From positions 62,001-126,000 of the forward strand of contig NZ_CP108494.1 of NCBI RefSeq assembly GCF_041435435.1: a DNA stretch of 64,000 bases, read 5' to 3'. Source of the stretch: Streptomyces sp. NBC_01241. Lineage in GTDB: Bacteria; Actinomycetota; Actinomycetes; Streptomycetales; Streptomycetaceae. Position 1 is the stretch's first letter. Each line of letters opens with the position of its first letter. The notes under the pieces are model-generated. The model had not been told where the DNA came from. It saw nothing but the letters and a program-made list of their open reading frames with translations, and made no database searches. The translations under genes and the position numbers were made by a program. Of this stretch, positions 45,873 to 54,566 are shown piece by piece.

Positions 45873-45968
45873 CACAACCCACCCTCCACGGCCGGACGAC
45901 ACGTAACGACCGCAGGAACGATCATCACCTACCGGTCAAGCAGCCGCAGAGAATTGCGCACCAGAGTC

Positions 45969-46457
45969 CGCTATCAGGTCAAAGCCTGCGCGCACGACGG
46001 TCGGAACGTGGCGGCGAAGTTCGCCGGCGATGAGACGCGCAACGCTCTGCCGAGATCGCCCACGGGGCGGTGCGGCGGTGGCGTTCTCGTCGGCCGTGCC
46101 GGGGTAATGAGCCGGGCCGGCCTGCCGTGTTCGCGCCTGGCACGCTTCTGCCGCGCTTCTCTGGCGGAGTGAACGCGTAGGAGATTGCCCGCATCCGGGC
46201 GGGGCCAACCTCGTCTTCCGTCAGACGGCAATAGAGGAACTCGACCAAGGGCTTATGCCACCGTCACTCGGGGTCCGCTGCCCGGAGCAAGAAGCCCGGA
46301 CACCGTCCATGGCCCCGGCCCGACGGAGGAGCACAGGTGACCACGCGCCCCTTCCTCGTCCGCCCGGCCCCGGCCTCGGTCAGAGCGCGGACAGGGCTGC
46401 GCGCAGCAGTGCGGGTAGGTCCGCCGGGTCGGCGAGCGTCACCACAATGCCGCCGAG
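45969..46457. other. right flank of IS1182; end of an interrupted small ORF
   Basis: Reading the plus strand with IS1182 and one CGCTAT copy removed, an ATG at 39266 continues in frame to a TAA at 46105-46107 (51 residues: MPVIRIAIRSKPARTTVGTW and on). Beyond it I see no gene. Confidence 0.35.
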
Positions 46458-47319
46458 GGCACTGTCACGTTGACTGGCCGGGTGGGATGATCTTCTGGTT
46501 GGTCGTGCCGGGGAGGGATTCGTTCGTGTCGTCCGCGTCGCCGTCGTACAAGGGCCACCGGTACCCGGTGGAGGTGATCGCGCACGCGGTATGGCTGTAC
46601 TTCCGCTTCCTGTCCTTCCGCGAGGTCGAGGAGCTGATGCTCGAGCGCGGCGTCATCGTCTCCTACGAGACCATCCGCCGCTGGTCCGCCAAGTTCGGCC
46701 AGGCCTACGCGGACGGACTGCGCCGCCGTCGGCCACGGCCCGGGGACAAGTGGCACCTGGACGAGGTCTTCGTGAAGATCAACGGAGAGCAGAAGTACCT
46801 GTGGCGGGCCGTCGACCAGGACGGCAACGTGCTCGACATCCTCCTGCAGAGCCGCCGGGACAAGGCCGCGGCAGGACGCTTCTTCCGCCGCCTGATGAAG
46901 AAGACCCGTACGGTGCCGAGGGTGGTCGTCACCGACAAGCTCCGTTCCTACGGCGCGGCGCACCGCGAGGTCATGCCCTCGGTGGAACACCGTTCCCACA
47001 AGGGCCTGAACAACCGGGCCGAGAACAGTCATCAGCCCACCCGGCAGCGCGAACGCGCCATGAAGAAATTCCGCTCCGTAGGCGGGGCCCAGCGGTTCCT
47101 GTCCGCGTTCAGCGGCATCTCACCCCACTTCCGCCCTCGCCGCCACCTGATGACAGCCTCCGACCACCGAGCCGAGATGACCGTCCGCTTCGCGATCTGG
47201 GACCAGATCACCGGCGCTGCCGGCCGGCCCACCACGGCCTGACCACAGGCCCGGACCGCGGGCCCCACCAGGCCACGACGCACCGTCAGGCACCGGCAAC
47301 CCAACAACGTGACAGCACC
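46458..47319 (+). mobile_element. IS6-family insertion sequence
   Basis: Inverted ends GGCACTGTCACGTTG (46458-46472) and complement of GGTGCTGTCACGTTG (47305-47319). CCGCCGAG occurs directly before the left end (46450-46457) and, overlapping the last two bases of the right end, at 47318-47325, a plausible 8-bp target repeat slightly eroded. About 0.86 kb. Confidence 0.75.
46526..47242 (+). CDS. IS6-family transposase
   Basis: 238 residues from GTG 46526 (GGGAGGGA upstream). Opens SSASPSYKGHRYPVEVIAHA, then the HTH region FREVEELMLERGVIVSYETI and DDE core DKWHLDEVFVKING (Asp), VVVTDKLRSYGAAHRE (Asp), NNRAENSHQPTRQRERAMKK (Glu). Full length, probably active. Confidence 0.9.
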   Translation: MSSASPSYKGHRYPVEVIAHAVWLYFRFLSFREVEELMLERGVIVSYETIRRWSAKFGQAYADGLRRRRPRPGDKWHLDEVFVKINGEQKYLWRAVDQDGNVLDILLQSRRDKAAAGRFFRRLMKKTRTVPRVVVTDKLRSYGAAHREVMPSVEHRSHKGLNNRAENSHQPTRQRERAMKKFRSVGGAQRFLSAFSGISPHFRPRRHLMTASDHRAEMTVRFAIWDQITGAAGRPTTA

Positions 47320-47408
47320 GCCGAGAGTGATGCTTTGGGGTCTGCTCTCTTGGGTGAGGCTGACCCGATAGCTTGCCACCGGAAGACCTTGCAGGAGGTG
47401 TGGAGCTG

Positions 47409-47743
47409 GTGGCGAAGCGGTGGGTCCGGTACGTGGTGCCGGTGATGGTTGAGGTCGATGTCGACGACGACGACAAGGTGACCCGTGTGGTCTCACTGCC
47501 GGTTCGCGAGGACCGCGATGACATGGGCCACTTTCTGATCTACGACGAGGAGTTCATCCGCCGGAGCGGTGACGACCAACCCCAGGTGCCGTCTTCTGCG
47601 TGGGGGAACCTCGGTGGGCAGACGACCGGTTCCGCGTCGGCGGCCCGGCGAACTGGCCGGAGCGCTGGGAGGAGAGCTTCGGCCAGGATGAGTCCGACGA
47701 TCGGTACGAGGAGATCAACCCGTACGAGCTACGCGCGCGGTAG
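47409..47743 (+). pseudogene. small acidic hypothetical protein, frameshifted
   Basis: GTG 47409 with AGGAGG 10 bp upstream opens AKRWVRYVVPVMVEVDVDDD and VREDRDDMGHFLIYDEEFIR. Near 47590 the frame shifts: the next frame continues CVGEPRWADDRFRVGGPANW and PERWEESFGQDESDDRYEEI to TAG at 47741. Both halves look coding, so either a single indel or a sequencing error. Family unknown. Confidence 0.55.
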
Positions 47744-47964
47744 AACCCCGCTCGGCCCGGTACTCCCAGAGCTGCTGTAGGGCGACGAGGAGACACAGCA
47801 GGGGCCCCGGATGGTCGATCGTCCGGGGATCCTGTGCTGATGGGGATTCCCAGGCGACCGGCAGAAGACCCCGGCAGACATGACCGACCGCAACGCGGCC
47901 AGAGAAATGCTCTTCCGGCTGCGGCTGATGCACCCTGTTGGGGATCTCCTCGTCAGGAGAGATC
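47744..47964. other. junction region
   Basis: No supported gene; it links the small acidic gene to the intron remnant. Confidence 0.3.
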
Positions 47965-48158
47965 GGCGCATCGTAGCTACGGCCGGTAATCCCCTCCTGG
48001 AACGCGTCAACGCCTACGTGATGCGGTGGATGCGCAAGAAGTTCAAACGGCTGCGGGGCAGGAAGAGAGCCCAGACGGCGTGGAACCAGGCCGTCACACG
48101 ACGGCCCCGGTTCTTCGCCCACTGGGTCTTGACCACCCACGCCCCCCGCGTCTGGTGA
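47965..48158 (+). pseudogene. group II intron maturase, C-terminal fragment
   Basis: Reads NPLLERVNAYVMRWMRKKFK, RLRGRKRAQTAWNQAVTRRP and FFAHWVLTTHA, matching the terminal maturase domain of bacterial group II RTs (different subtype from the RTs at 31.5 and 39.6 kb). The RT domain is missing. An intron 3' hairpin follows at once. Confidence 0.75.
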
Positions 48159-48170
48159 CCAGAACGACAA

Positions 48171-48239
48171 GAGCCGTATGACGAGAGATCGTCACGTACG
48201 GATCTGTGAGGGCCGAGGGGTGAAAATCCCCTCGGCTAC
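48171..48239 (+). ncRNA. group II intron domains V and VI (3' end)
   Basis: GAGCCGTATGACGAGAGATC with GTCACGTACGGATCTGTGAG forms domain V. GCCGAGGGGTGAAAATCCCC and TCGGC form domain VI. The intron ends at about 48239-48241, directly at the IS5 transposase fragment. Confidence 0.8.
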
Positions 48240-48241
48240 TC

Positions 48242-48598
48242 GGCGGCTTTGGTGATACAGCCGTCCACGGACAACTCCTCCAGCTCCAGGCCGACCATGC
48301 GGTCGTACGCCTGTAGCGCCAGTGCATGGACGTGTTCGGCGATCCCGAGCTCTGCCCAGTGACTGATGCGTCGTCGGATGGTGCGATCCGAGCAGCCGGG
48401 GCTCGCTATGCGCTCATATCCGGAACCGTGCACCAGCGCGGCGATCACGTGCTCGAAGACGGTCCGGTCGGAGATGCGCGGGTTGTGGCAGCTGAGCGGG
48501 TGGGTATCCACGTGCGCGGGCAGCAGCGCGGAGAACTGGTCCCACAAGGGGTCGAGCAGGCATGATGGCAGGACAGGCACGAGCCCTCCGGTGATCAC
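48242..48598 (-). pseudogene. IS5-family transposase, N-terminal fragment
   Basis: Reads LLDPLWDQFSALLPAHVDTH, FEHVIAALVHGSGYERIASP and RRRISHWAELG, then LELEELSVDGCITKA, where the family continues into the DDE core. The group II intron 3' end abuts at this point, in antisense orientation. The rest is missing. Confidence 0.75.
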
Positions 48599-48719
48599 TG
48601 AGCGTAGAGAACTCCATGATCACCCGGGCTCGTGCCTACCTTGCGTCAGGGGCATTCGACAGCGGTGACTCCCGCCTACTGCCGGACTCTCTTAAACTCG
48701 CGATTTCTGGCGCTTCACA

Positions 48720-50735
48720 CTAGCTGGCGTACGCCTCGATCTCTGACAGCCCGACGTTCGCGCCACTGCCGCCGGCGACCTGGAACGTGACCCAGGTGAT
48801 GCCGGTCTTGGCCGGGAACTTGACCTGGTACGCCGAACCGTCATTCGGGATCCCGCTGACGCTCACGGTGCTGCCGTCACTGAACGTCAGCGTCCCACCT
48901 GGGGCCCAGTCGGTCGAGTTCGGCCGGTCGAAGAAGATGATCCTCCCGATGGTCTGCGTGCTGGTCCAGTCCAGCCGGATCCACGGGTTCAACTCGCCGC
49001 TCGAGGCCCACTCCCCGGAGCCGTTCATCCCACGGACTCCATCGATGGCGTTGCTAGGCAGGTACCGCGAGCTATAGGAGGAGGATGCCGTCGCCGAAGC
49101 GCTCATCGCGAGGTTGACCGGACCCTGGACGTCGATCGAGCCGGTGCCCTCGTCGCTGCTCTTGGCGTTCTTGAAGGTGGCCTGCGCGGACAGCGCGTAG
49201 CCACCAGTAATGGCGTCCGCGGAGGCGGTAACCGCCCAGGTGGTCTTCACCGACTGGCCGGGCTCGACCGTGGGGAACGTGGTCGGCGAGGTGGCTTCAG
49301 CCGTCCAGCCGCTGGGCACGGTGAGGTTGACGGAGGCGTCCGAAAGCGCCACGGGGCTGCCGTCGTTGGTGTAGGTGGTCGTCACCGTGGCGGTGGCGCC
49401 GGGCTTGACGGTCCACGGCGCCGGCGTGTCGACCGTGAGCGAGTGGTGCGCGTTGTAGCTGGGCACGATCCACTTCTGGTCGACCTTGCCGTCGCAGTCC
49501 CGGAGTTCCGCGGGGGTTCCGTTGGCGACCTTCGGGCCGGGGACGGTCAGGCAGTGGTCGGATGCCGGGTTGAGCAGGGAACCGTCGGCCTTGGGCTGCC
49601 AGGTCTGCGCGGGGGTGCCGTCGCATTCGGCGAGGTCGGTCTTCCCGTTCGCGGTGGCGGTCAGGCACTTGTCGGACTGGCGGATCGTGCCGTCCGCGTG
49701 CCTGGTCCACTGCTGGTTGGCGGCGGCTTCGCAGTGCCACAGGCCGAGCGCGCCCGGCTCAGCCGGGTTGGTCTGGTGGTTTTCCAGGCAGCGTCCGGCG
49801 ATGCCGCGCAGGCGCGCGGTCTCCGACGTGTCCCACACGTCGGTGATCGTGGAGATGTCCGCGTCGGCCGTGTGGTTGATGTGGTCCAGGCCGTACATGT
49901 CCAGCAGCGTGCGCAGGACGTTGTAGTGGTTGATCTTCTGGTCGTACTCGCCGGCCCTGGCCATCGGCCCGACCATGATGGTCGGGATGTGGTTGGCGGG
50001 GGTGAAGTCGTCCTCGTCCCAGGTCAGCACGAACAGGCTGTTGTGCGTCTTGGCCCACTGGATGTACGAGTCGAAGGTGTTTTTGACGAAGGCGTCGCCC
50101 TGCGCGAGGGTGCCGTCGTGCATGCTCTGCTGGCCGTTGCCCACGTAGAAGGAGACGGTGGGCAGCTTGGCGAACCCGTCCGGCGTGGTCGGGAACTCCT
50201 CCTGCCGCTTGTCCATCGGGTTCAGGTGGTCTGCAGTACCCGGCGTGGTCTTGTAGCGGAGCCACTGGGTGGGGAGGCCCTGGTTGGCGTAGTCCGCGAA
50301 GCTGTACCCGTGGGTCACCAGCTGGTTGGGCAGGTTGTCGGTGTCGACGGACGACGGCGCGGGATAGTCGTTGGTCGTGACGATGTCCGAGGCGGACAGC
50401 AGCGCGTAGTAGTTGGGCAGGCTCGGGTGCGTAATACCGTACGAATTGGTGAACGACGCGCCCTGGGCCTCCAGGGACTTGATGTACGGCACCTGGTCCG
50501 CAGGCTTGGTTGACGGGTTCCGGAGGATGTCGTCGTAGCCCTTGTTCTCCATCATCACCATGACCACGTGGTCAGGCTTGGGAACTGCGGTGGATCCCAC
50601 GACAACCGAAGACTTGGCGTCCGAAGACCCGGCGTCCGGGGTCGCCGCGACCGCGGAGACCGTACCCGGAAGGGCGATGCATGCCAGCAGGGCCGAGGCC
50701 ATCAGGCCACGGATGCTTGGGCGTGGTATGCGCAT
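48720..50735 (-). CDS. secreted phosphoesterase (acid phosphatase/phospholipase C type) with carbohydrate-binding modules
   Basis: 671 residues. Signal peptide about 1-31 (MRIPRPSIRGLMASALLACI to VSAVAA). Residues about 50-330 are a PF04185-type phosphoesterase: PDHVVMVMMENKGYDDILRN, YGITHPSLPNYYALLSASD and LFVLTWDEDDF carry the metal ligands. A ricin-B-like lectin follows (about 310-425: CLENHQTNPAEPGALGLWHC and DKCLTATANGKTDLAECDG). Then an NEW3-like beta module (about 430-530) and a C-terminal F5/8C-like galactose-binding module (about 540-671: NAIDGVRGMNGSGEWASSGE). Likely exported to act on phosphate esters at polysaccharide surfaces. Phosphate control is possible but I see no PHO box. 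Confidence 0.88.
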   Translation of the reverse strand: MRIPRPSIRGLMASALLACIALPGTVSAVAATPDAGSSDAKSSVVVGSTAVPKPDHVVMVMMENKGYDDILRNPSTKPADQVPYIKSLEAQGASFTNSYGITHPSLPNYYALLSASDIVTTNDYPAPSSVDTDNLPNQLVTHGYSFADYANQGLPTQWLRYKTTPGTADHLNPMDKRQEEFPTTPDGFAKLPTVSFYVGNGQQSMHDGTLAQGDAFVKNTFDSYIQWAKTHNSLFVLTWDEDDFTPANHIPTIMVGPMARAGEYDQKINHYNVLRTLLDMYGLDHINHTADADISTITDVWDTSETARLRGIAGRCLENHQTNPAEPGALGLWHCEAAANQQWTRHADGTIRQSDKCLTATANGKTDLAECDGTPAQTWQPKADGSLLNPASDHCLTVPGPKVANGTPAELRDCDGKVDQKWIVPSYNAHHSLTVDTPAPWTVKPGATATVTTTYTNDGSPVALSDASVNLTVPSGWTAEATSPTTFPTVEPGQSVKTTWAVTASADAITGGYALSAQATFKNAKSSDEGTGSIDVQGPVNLAMSASATASSSYSSRYLPSNAIDGVRGMNGSGEWASSGELNPWIRLDWTSTQTIGRIIFFDRPNSTDWAPGGTLTFSDGSTVSVSGIPNDGSAYQVKFPAKTGITWVTFQVAGGSGANVGLSEIEAYAS

Positions 50736-51416
50736 GTTGGTGCTTCCTTGTTAGTGCGACAGCACACGGGCCGACATCGCGGCCAAGACCACCGGAATCG
50801 CAAACAGCGGTGCATGCGTTGTGCTTTCGCGTTCATTCATGGCAGCCAGGAGCGTAGATGTACGCTGCATCTGCCCCGGTAACGGTCAGTGAACTTCTCT
50901 CCAACACAGCCACGCAGGGCTGGTCAGTCGGCCCGCCGGGGGATCGGGCAGCCCGGTGCTCGTGTTGCGCGTCGATGTGGCCTCCGCGCTGGTCCGGCCG
51001 CCCCAGGGCGTCCGGACGAAGGAGGAGGCGGCGGGCAGCGGCGCGAGGCAACCGACGTGTTGATGGGACGCTGCCCCTGCGCCAGCCGCCATCGGCACGC
51101 ATGCGCACGGGCTGGCACCCGCGTGCCGTCTCCTGCCCGGGCAGACGAATACTGGCGGTGGCTGGTCACGCTAGAGATTGCGGCAGGGTATTGCACCGGA
51201 GGTTGCGCCGTCTTCTCTCAGCTCGGTGTTTAAGGTGCGCCCCGTGCTCAGCTCGTTGAGCCGACCACGGGCTTCGTCGTTCTGCAGACAGCGGGCGGCC
51301 TTTGCGTGATCATGTCTTCTCGCTGAAGTCGACGTTGATCACAACAAAAGCCGTGAGGGTGAGTCAGCTGGACGATGCCACCCACGTCGAGTCCCTCACC
51401 GGCCCGCACCACCACC
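50736..51416. other. upstream region of the phosphoesterase; no gene
   Basis: Both strands have only short, Arg/Ala/Pro-rich frames without ribosome sites. It should hold the phosphoesterase promoter, which I cannot locate with confidence. Confidence 0.4.
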
Positions 51417-51557
51417 AGCTCGATCAGCCGCTACGGCCAGGCCGCCGCCACCGCCTGGGACCGGCTGCATTCGCTGCTGAGCCGACGCTCGGCATGGGCC
51501 GACTACCCCGAGGGCGAACTCCCGGTCATCCCGGGCACGGTGATCCGCCTGCAGGTC
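51417..51557 (+). pseudogene. transposase fragment (IS701-like)
   Basis: Reads SRYGQAAATAWDRLHSLLSR and RSAWADYPEGELPVIPGTVI with RLQVSR, a segment seen in a Streptomyces IS701-like transposase family. About 47 codons survive. Confidence 0.5.
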
Positions 51558-51750
51558 AGCCGATTTCGCTGTGGCCGGTCTTCACTCCCAGGACAAGTGC
51601 ACGCAGCGCGACCCGGCTTGTCACCAGAACGGCATCGGGGCTCTCGCTCTCGCGGATTGCAACGCCGCCGGCTCCCGCCGCAGCGACCTCGACGCAGTTG
51701 TTGCCGCCGCCTGCGCAGAACGATGAGCGCTGCCAGTCACGTTCGGGCAT
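51556..51750 (-). CDS. DUF397 domain protein
   Basis: 64 residues from ATG 51750, GAGAGG upstream. WQRSSFCAGGGNNCVEVAAA and VAIRESESPDAVLVTSRVAL are the DUF397 core. Small DUF397 proteins pair with XRE/DUF5753 regulators in Streptomyces and modulate them (BldB/AbaA-type systems). It lies directly downstream of such a regulator (11-bp gap). The normal C-terminal FxxGVKxGEFD end is altered (LVLGVKTGHSEIG). Confidence 0.85.
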   Translation of the reverse strand: MPERDWQRSSFCAGGGNNCVEVAAAGAGGVAIRESESPDAVLVTSRVALRALVLGVKTGHSEIG

Positions 51751-51761
51751 ATCTTGACCTC

Positions 51762-52787
51762 TCACAGCTCGCGGGCAATGGACCGGATGAGCCCTCGTGA
51801 CTCTTCAGGAGGGAGCGCGGAGCGTTCCATCAGGTCCAGAAGGGAACGATAGTTCCCCAGCGGCGTCGGGGCATCAACGAATTGGCCGCCGAACGATGTG
51901 TCGAGTTGGACCGTGTCAAGCTGTGGGACGGAGCCCTCGGCGTAGAGGACCGACTGTCCGGCGCCGTGGAAAGGGCCCGCACTGAACGGGATGACCAGCA
52001 GAGTGACGTGATCCAGCTCGGATGCGTCCGCGAGATAGTCGAGCTGTCGGCGAGAGACATCCCGACCGCCGAACTCCAGCCGCAGTGCGGCCTCATGGAT
52101 GATGCCGAGGTATGGAGTCGGGTTCTCTTCGGTGATGACGGCCTGGCGACCCATGCGGTGGGCTACCCGGAGTTCCACCTCCAGTCGGGGCAGCTGTGGC
52201 ACCGCGAAGTCGAAGATCGCCCGCGCGTGCTCCTCGATTTGAAAGAGGCCTGGCAAGTGGACGGTCTGTGCCGTGCGGATGCGCGTAGCGAAGTGCTCGA
52301 TCTCGGAGACGTCAAGATGCCCGTCGGGGAGTTTGCCTCGGTACTCGTCCCACCAGTGCCGCGCTCTTCGACCGCCCGCCATCGAGGCGAGTGCATCGAT
52401 CAGCGCTGAGTCCGGGCACCCGTAGTGGCAGGCGATCTGGCGGACGCGTCCCTCGCTGAGCCCGGTGCGGCCGGCCTCGATGTTGGAGATCATCGTGCGG
52501 TCCGCGCCGAGCCCAGACGGTGGTGGCCGGGGTGCTGGAGGCGAAGGCCGAGCCGGTCTTTCATCCGGACTCCTACGGGGTGTCATTCCTTGCGGGTCGT
52601 TCTGCGGGGTGTACGTCTTCATTGCCTTGTCTGTCATGAGTGGTGAGATCCGGCGCCATTCCTGGTGTTCCGCTTCGGCGGTGCGGAGCCATTCCTCGGC
52701 TCGGTAGCTGTCCAGTGCCTGCCCGGCGATGTCGCGCTGGTATTCCTGTGCGTCCTCAGCGGCGCGAGCGACGTCCTGGACCGTCAT
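51762..52787 (-). CDS. XRE/DUF5753 regulator, apparently chimeric at the N-terminus
   Basis: From about 52512 down to 51762 it is a typical DUF5753 regulator: LGADRTMISNIEAGRTGLSE (second half of an HTH), YGCPDSALIDALASMAGGRR, LPGLFQIEEHARAIFDF, RLEFGGRDVSRRQLDYLADA and FGGQFVDAPTPLGNYRSLLD. The first half of the HTH is absent. Upstream residues (ARAAEDAQEYQRDIAGQALD, RTAEAEHQEWRRISPLMTDK) come from an unrelated small protein, with a Pro-rich bridge. The fusion point coincides with a plus-strand RT relic. DNA binding is doubtful. Confidence 0.65.
   Translation of the reverse strand: MTVQDVARAAEDAQEYQRDIAGQALDSYRAEEWLRTAEAEHQEWRRISPLMTDKAMKTYTPQNDPQGMTPRRSPDERPARPSPPAPRPPPSGLGADRTMISNIEAGRTGLSEGRVRQIACHYGCPDSALIDALASMAGGRRARHWWDEYRGKLPDGHLDVSEIEHFATRIRTAQTVHLPGLFQIEEHARAIFDFAVPQLPRLEVELRVAHRMGRQAVITEENPTPYLGIIHEAALRLEFGGRDVSRRQLDYLADASELDHVTLLVIPFSAGPFHGAGQSVLYAEGSVPQLDTVQLDTSFGGQFVDAPTPLGNYRSLLDLMERSALPPEESRGLIRSIAREL
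52515..52577 (+). pseudogene. group II intron RT scrap
   Basis: Reads VVAGVLEAKAEPVFHPDSYG, the RT block-1/2 boundary sequence found in many group II intron RTs. About 20 codons only, at the breakpoint of the regulator gene. Confidence 0.5.
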
Positions 52788-53294
52788 CCCGGTGGCCTGT
52801 GCCTGTACTTGGGCAGGACGATTTCCCAGGACGAGCTGCGCGAGAAGTGGCGGTCGCCCTTCGGGGCGGCAGAGGATCGCAACAACCGGGTCGATCAGGT
52901 CCGCGCCGAATCTGCCGCGAGTGGCGACCAGTCTCGCGGTTGGTGTCGGAGACCGCCCTCGTGACCTGCTGCTTCTTCCGTTGCCTCACGGCGTGTCGGA
53001 CATCGGAGCCTCAGCTTCGTGTCGCTTCCTCGGCGGTCTGTCCTGATCGGAGCAGACCGCCGGGCTTGTGACCTGGGCTGTCGCGCACCTTCCGAGTCAG
53101 CAGCCCGTAGGTCTCCCACCTGTGCGGTTGCCAGGTGGTTCGGGGACGAGCGCGGTGTCGGGTCGGAAGTGCGGGCACGCATCGACGCCGCCGGCGAGGG
53201 ACTGGACGCGGGCTGCCGGAGCGGAACTCGCGTGGGCAAGCCTCCGGGTGTGTGACCCGCTCGATGCGCTTTCCCGGCCGGGCGGACGGGCGGA
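52788..53294. other. region without a recognised gene
   Basis: Frames on both strands lack starts with ribosome sites or known motifs. The minus-strand frame just above 52787 (LAQLVLGNRPAQVQAQATG) may belong to the small protein fused to the regulator. Confidence 0.35.
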
Positions 53295-54128
53295 TCAGCG
53301 CAGTCCGGCGAAGAGATCGTTCTCGGGTATGGCCGCGTCGGTTGCGTCCTTGACACGTACGAAGGTCTCCATGCCCATCAACTCGCCGAACCTCTCCTTG
53401 CCCATCTTGAGGAAGAAGATGTTCTCGCCCTGACTGGCGTGCGCGGCCAACGCGTCGAACTTCTGACCGCTGAACGCGGCGGTGTCCACCCACGTGGTGA
53501 TCTCATCGTCGGGGAGGCCGATCTCGGCCATCGCGGCGGCCTCGGCAGGATCCGGCTCCGGCATGTCCTCATGAAACTCGCGCATGATCTCGCCGAACCG
53601 CTGCATCATCGAGCGGGGCATCGTGGTCCAGTACACCTTCGGTGTCAGCGCGGTCATCTCCAGCGCCGCCATCGTGATGCGGTGGGCCTGGATGTGGTCG
53701 GGGTGGCCGTAGAAGCCGTTCTCGTCGTAGGTGACGACCACATCAGGTTGGTAGTGCCGCATGAGTTCCGCGAGTCGAGCCGCGCCTTCCTGCACGGGGG
53801 TCTGCCAGAAGGATCCGGGGGCGTCGTTGCTCGGCCAGCCCGTCATCCCGGAGTCGGCATAGTCCAGCATCTCCAGATCGCTGACCTTCAGGACGTCACA
53901 GCTCGCCTCAAGTTCTTGACGGCGCATCAAGGCGACCGCCGTCGGATCGTGCCCGGGATCGCCCGGCTTGGCACCCCCCGGTCCGTCACCGCAACCGCCG
54001 TCGGTACACGTCACGAGAACCGTGCGGATGCCTTCCGCCGCGTACCGCGCGAGGACCCCTCCGGTTCCGGTGGCCTCGTCGTCGGGGTGGGCGTGTACTG
54101 CCATGAGCGTCAAGGGCCGGTCAGTCAT
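53295..54128 (-). CDS. PIG-L family deacetylase (mycothiol-type LmbE fold)
   Basis: 277 residues from ATG 54128 with AGGAGGAC upstream. Zinc site: MAVHAHPDDEATGTGGVLAR (HPDDE) and NGFYGHPDHIQAHRIT (HPDH). Family members remove N-acetyl groups from amino sugars (MshB), cleave mycothiol conjugates (Mca) or act in natural-product pathways. Length fits MshB/Mca, but the sequence between motifs is of the general LmbE type, so I do not assign mca. Cytoplasmic. Confidence 0.85.
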   Translation of the reverse strand: MTDRPLTLMAVHAHPDDEATGTGGVLARYAAEGIRTVLVTCTDGGCGDGPGGAKPGDPGHDPTAVALMRRQELEASCDVLKVSDLEMLDYADSGMTGWPSNDAPGSFWQTPVQEGAARLAELMRHYQPDVVVTYDENGFYGHPDHIQAHRITMAALEMTALTPKVYWTTMPRSMMQRFGEIMREFHEDMPEPDPAEAAAMAEIGLPDDEITTWVDTAAFSGQKFDALAAHASQGENIFFLKMGKERFGELMGMETFVRVKDATDAAIPENDLFAGLR

Positions 54129-54566
54129 GAAACAGTCCTCCTGCAGAAATACATCTTGGTCCGAGTGTGCGGCGGGCGCGCCGCGATCTTGGGGCCCGGA
54201 TCCTGGTGGGGCGGACGACCTTGTGGTCTCCGCGTTCCCCGCCCGTGCGGCGCCGGTCCCTCGGTCGATGCAACCGTGCCGGCCGGACCGGCTGTTCCCG
54301 GCGCGGCCGCTTGGTCTTCCAGGCGTCGGCGTTCAACGCGAACGAGGTACAGGCGCGACCTGCATGTCCCGTCGCACTGCATCTGGCAGATAGTGAGCCG
54401 TTGACCTACTCGGATGCCATGTCGTTTGAGAGCGCTGACCCTCGGCGTTCTCAAACGACATGGCTTTCGCGAAAGTGCCCTGGTTGTGGGCAACGGCCGT
54501 GGGGCTGAGAGGCTCATCGGTGAACTGGCTGAGGGCCGTCGTGTACTGAGTGGTGGTGCTGGAGGT
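54129..54566. other. spacer holding a palindrome, no gene
   Basis: Between the deacetylase start and the marR stop. The only structure I see is the inverted repeat at 54416-54464. Confidence 0.4.
54416..54464. terminator. 16-bp perfect inverted repeat, probable terminator
   Basis: GCCATGTCGTTTGAGA (54416-54431) pairs exactly with TCTCAAACGACATGGC (54449-54464) across a 17-base loop. It lies 100 bp past the marR stop on the minus strand. It could end marR transcription or be a mini-element relic. Confidence 0.5.

Larger units (their letters stand above)
39289..45968 (-). mobile_element. IS1182-family element carrying a group II intron and a serine-recombinase element
   Basis: Perfect 18-bp terminal repeats: GACTCTGGTGCGCAATTC at 39289-39306 and its complement at 45951-45968. 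The 6-bp direct repeats CGCTAT (39283-39288 and 45969-45974) are a target duplication. Without the intron the IS is about 1.9 kb. Confidence 0.9.

Noticed and set aside
44019..46172. 717-codon plus-strand open frame
   Set aside because: Antisense to the IS1182 transposase exon; low-complexity, no motif.
46412..47496. Minus-strand gene interrupted by IS6 (frame ending VVTLADPADLPALLRAALSAL)
   Set aside because: The right-hand part would overlap the ribosome site of the plus-strand gene at 47409 and has no start or known family; too weak to call.
53295..54128. Naming the PIG-L protein as Mca or MshB
   Set aside because: Only the shared zinc motifs are clear; sequence between them does not decide between family members.
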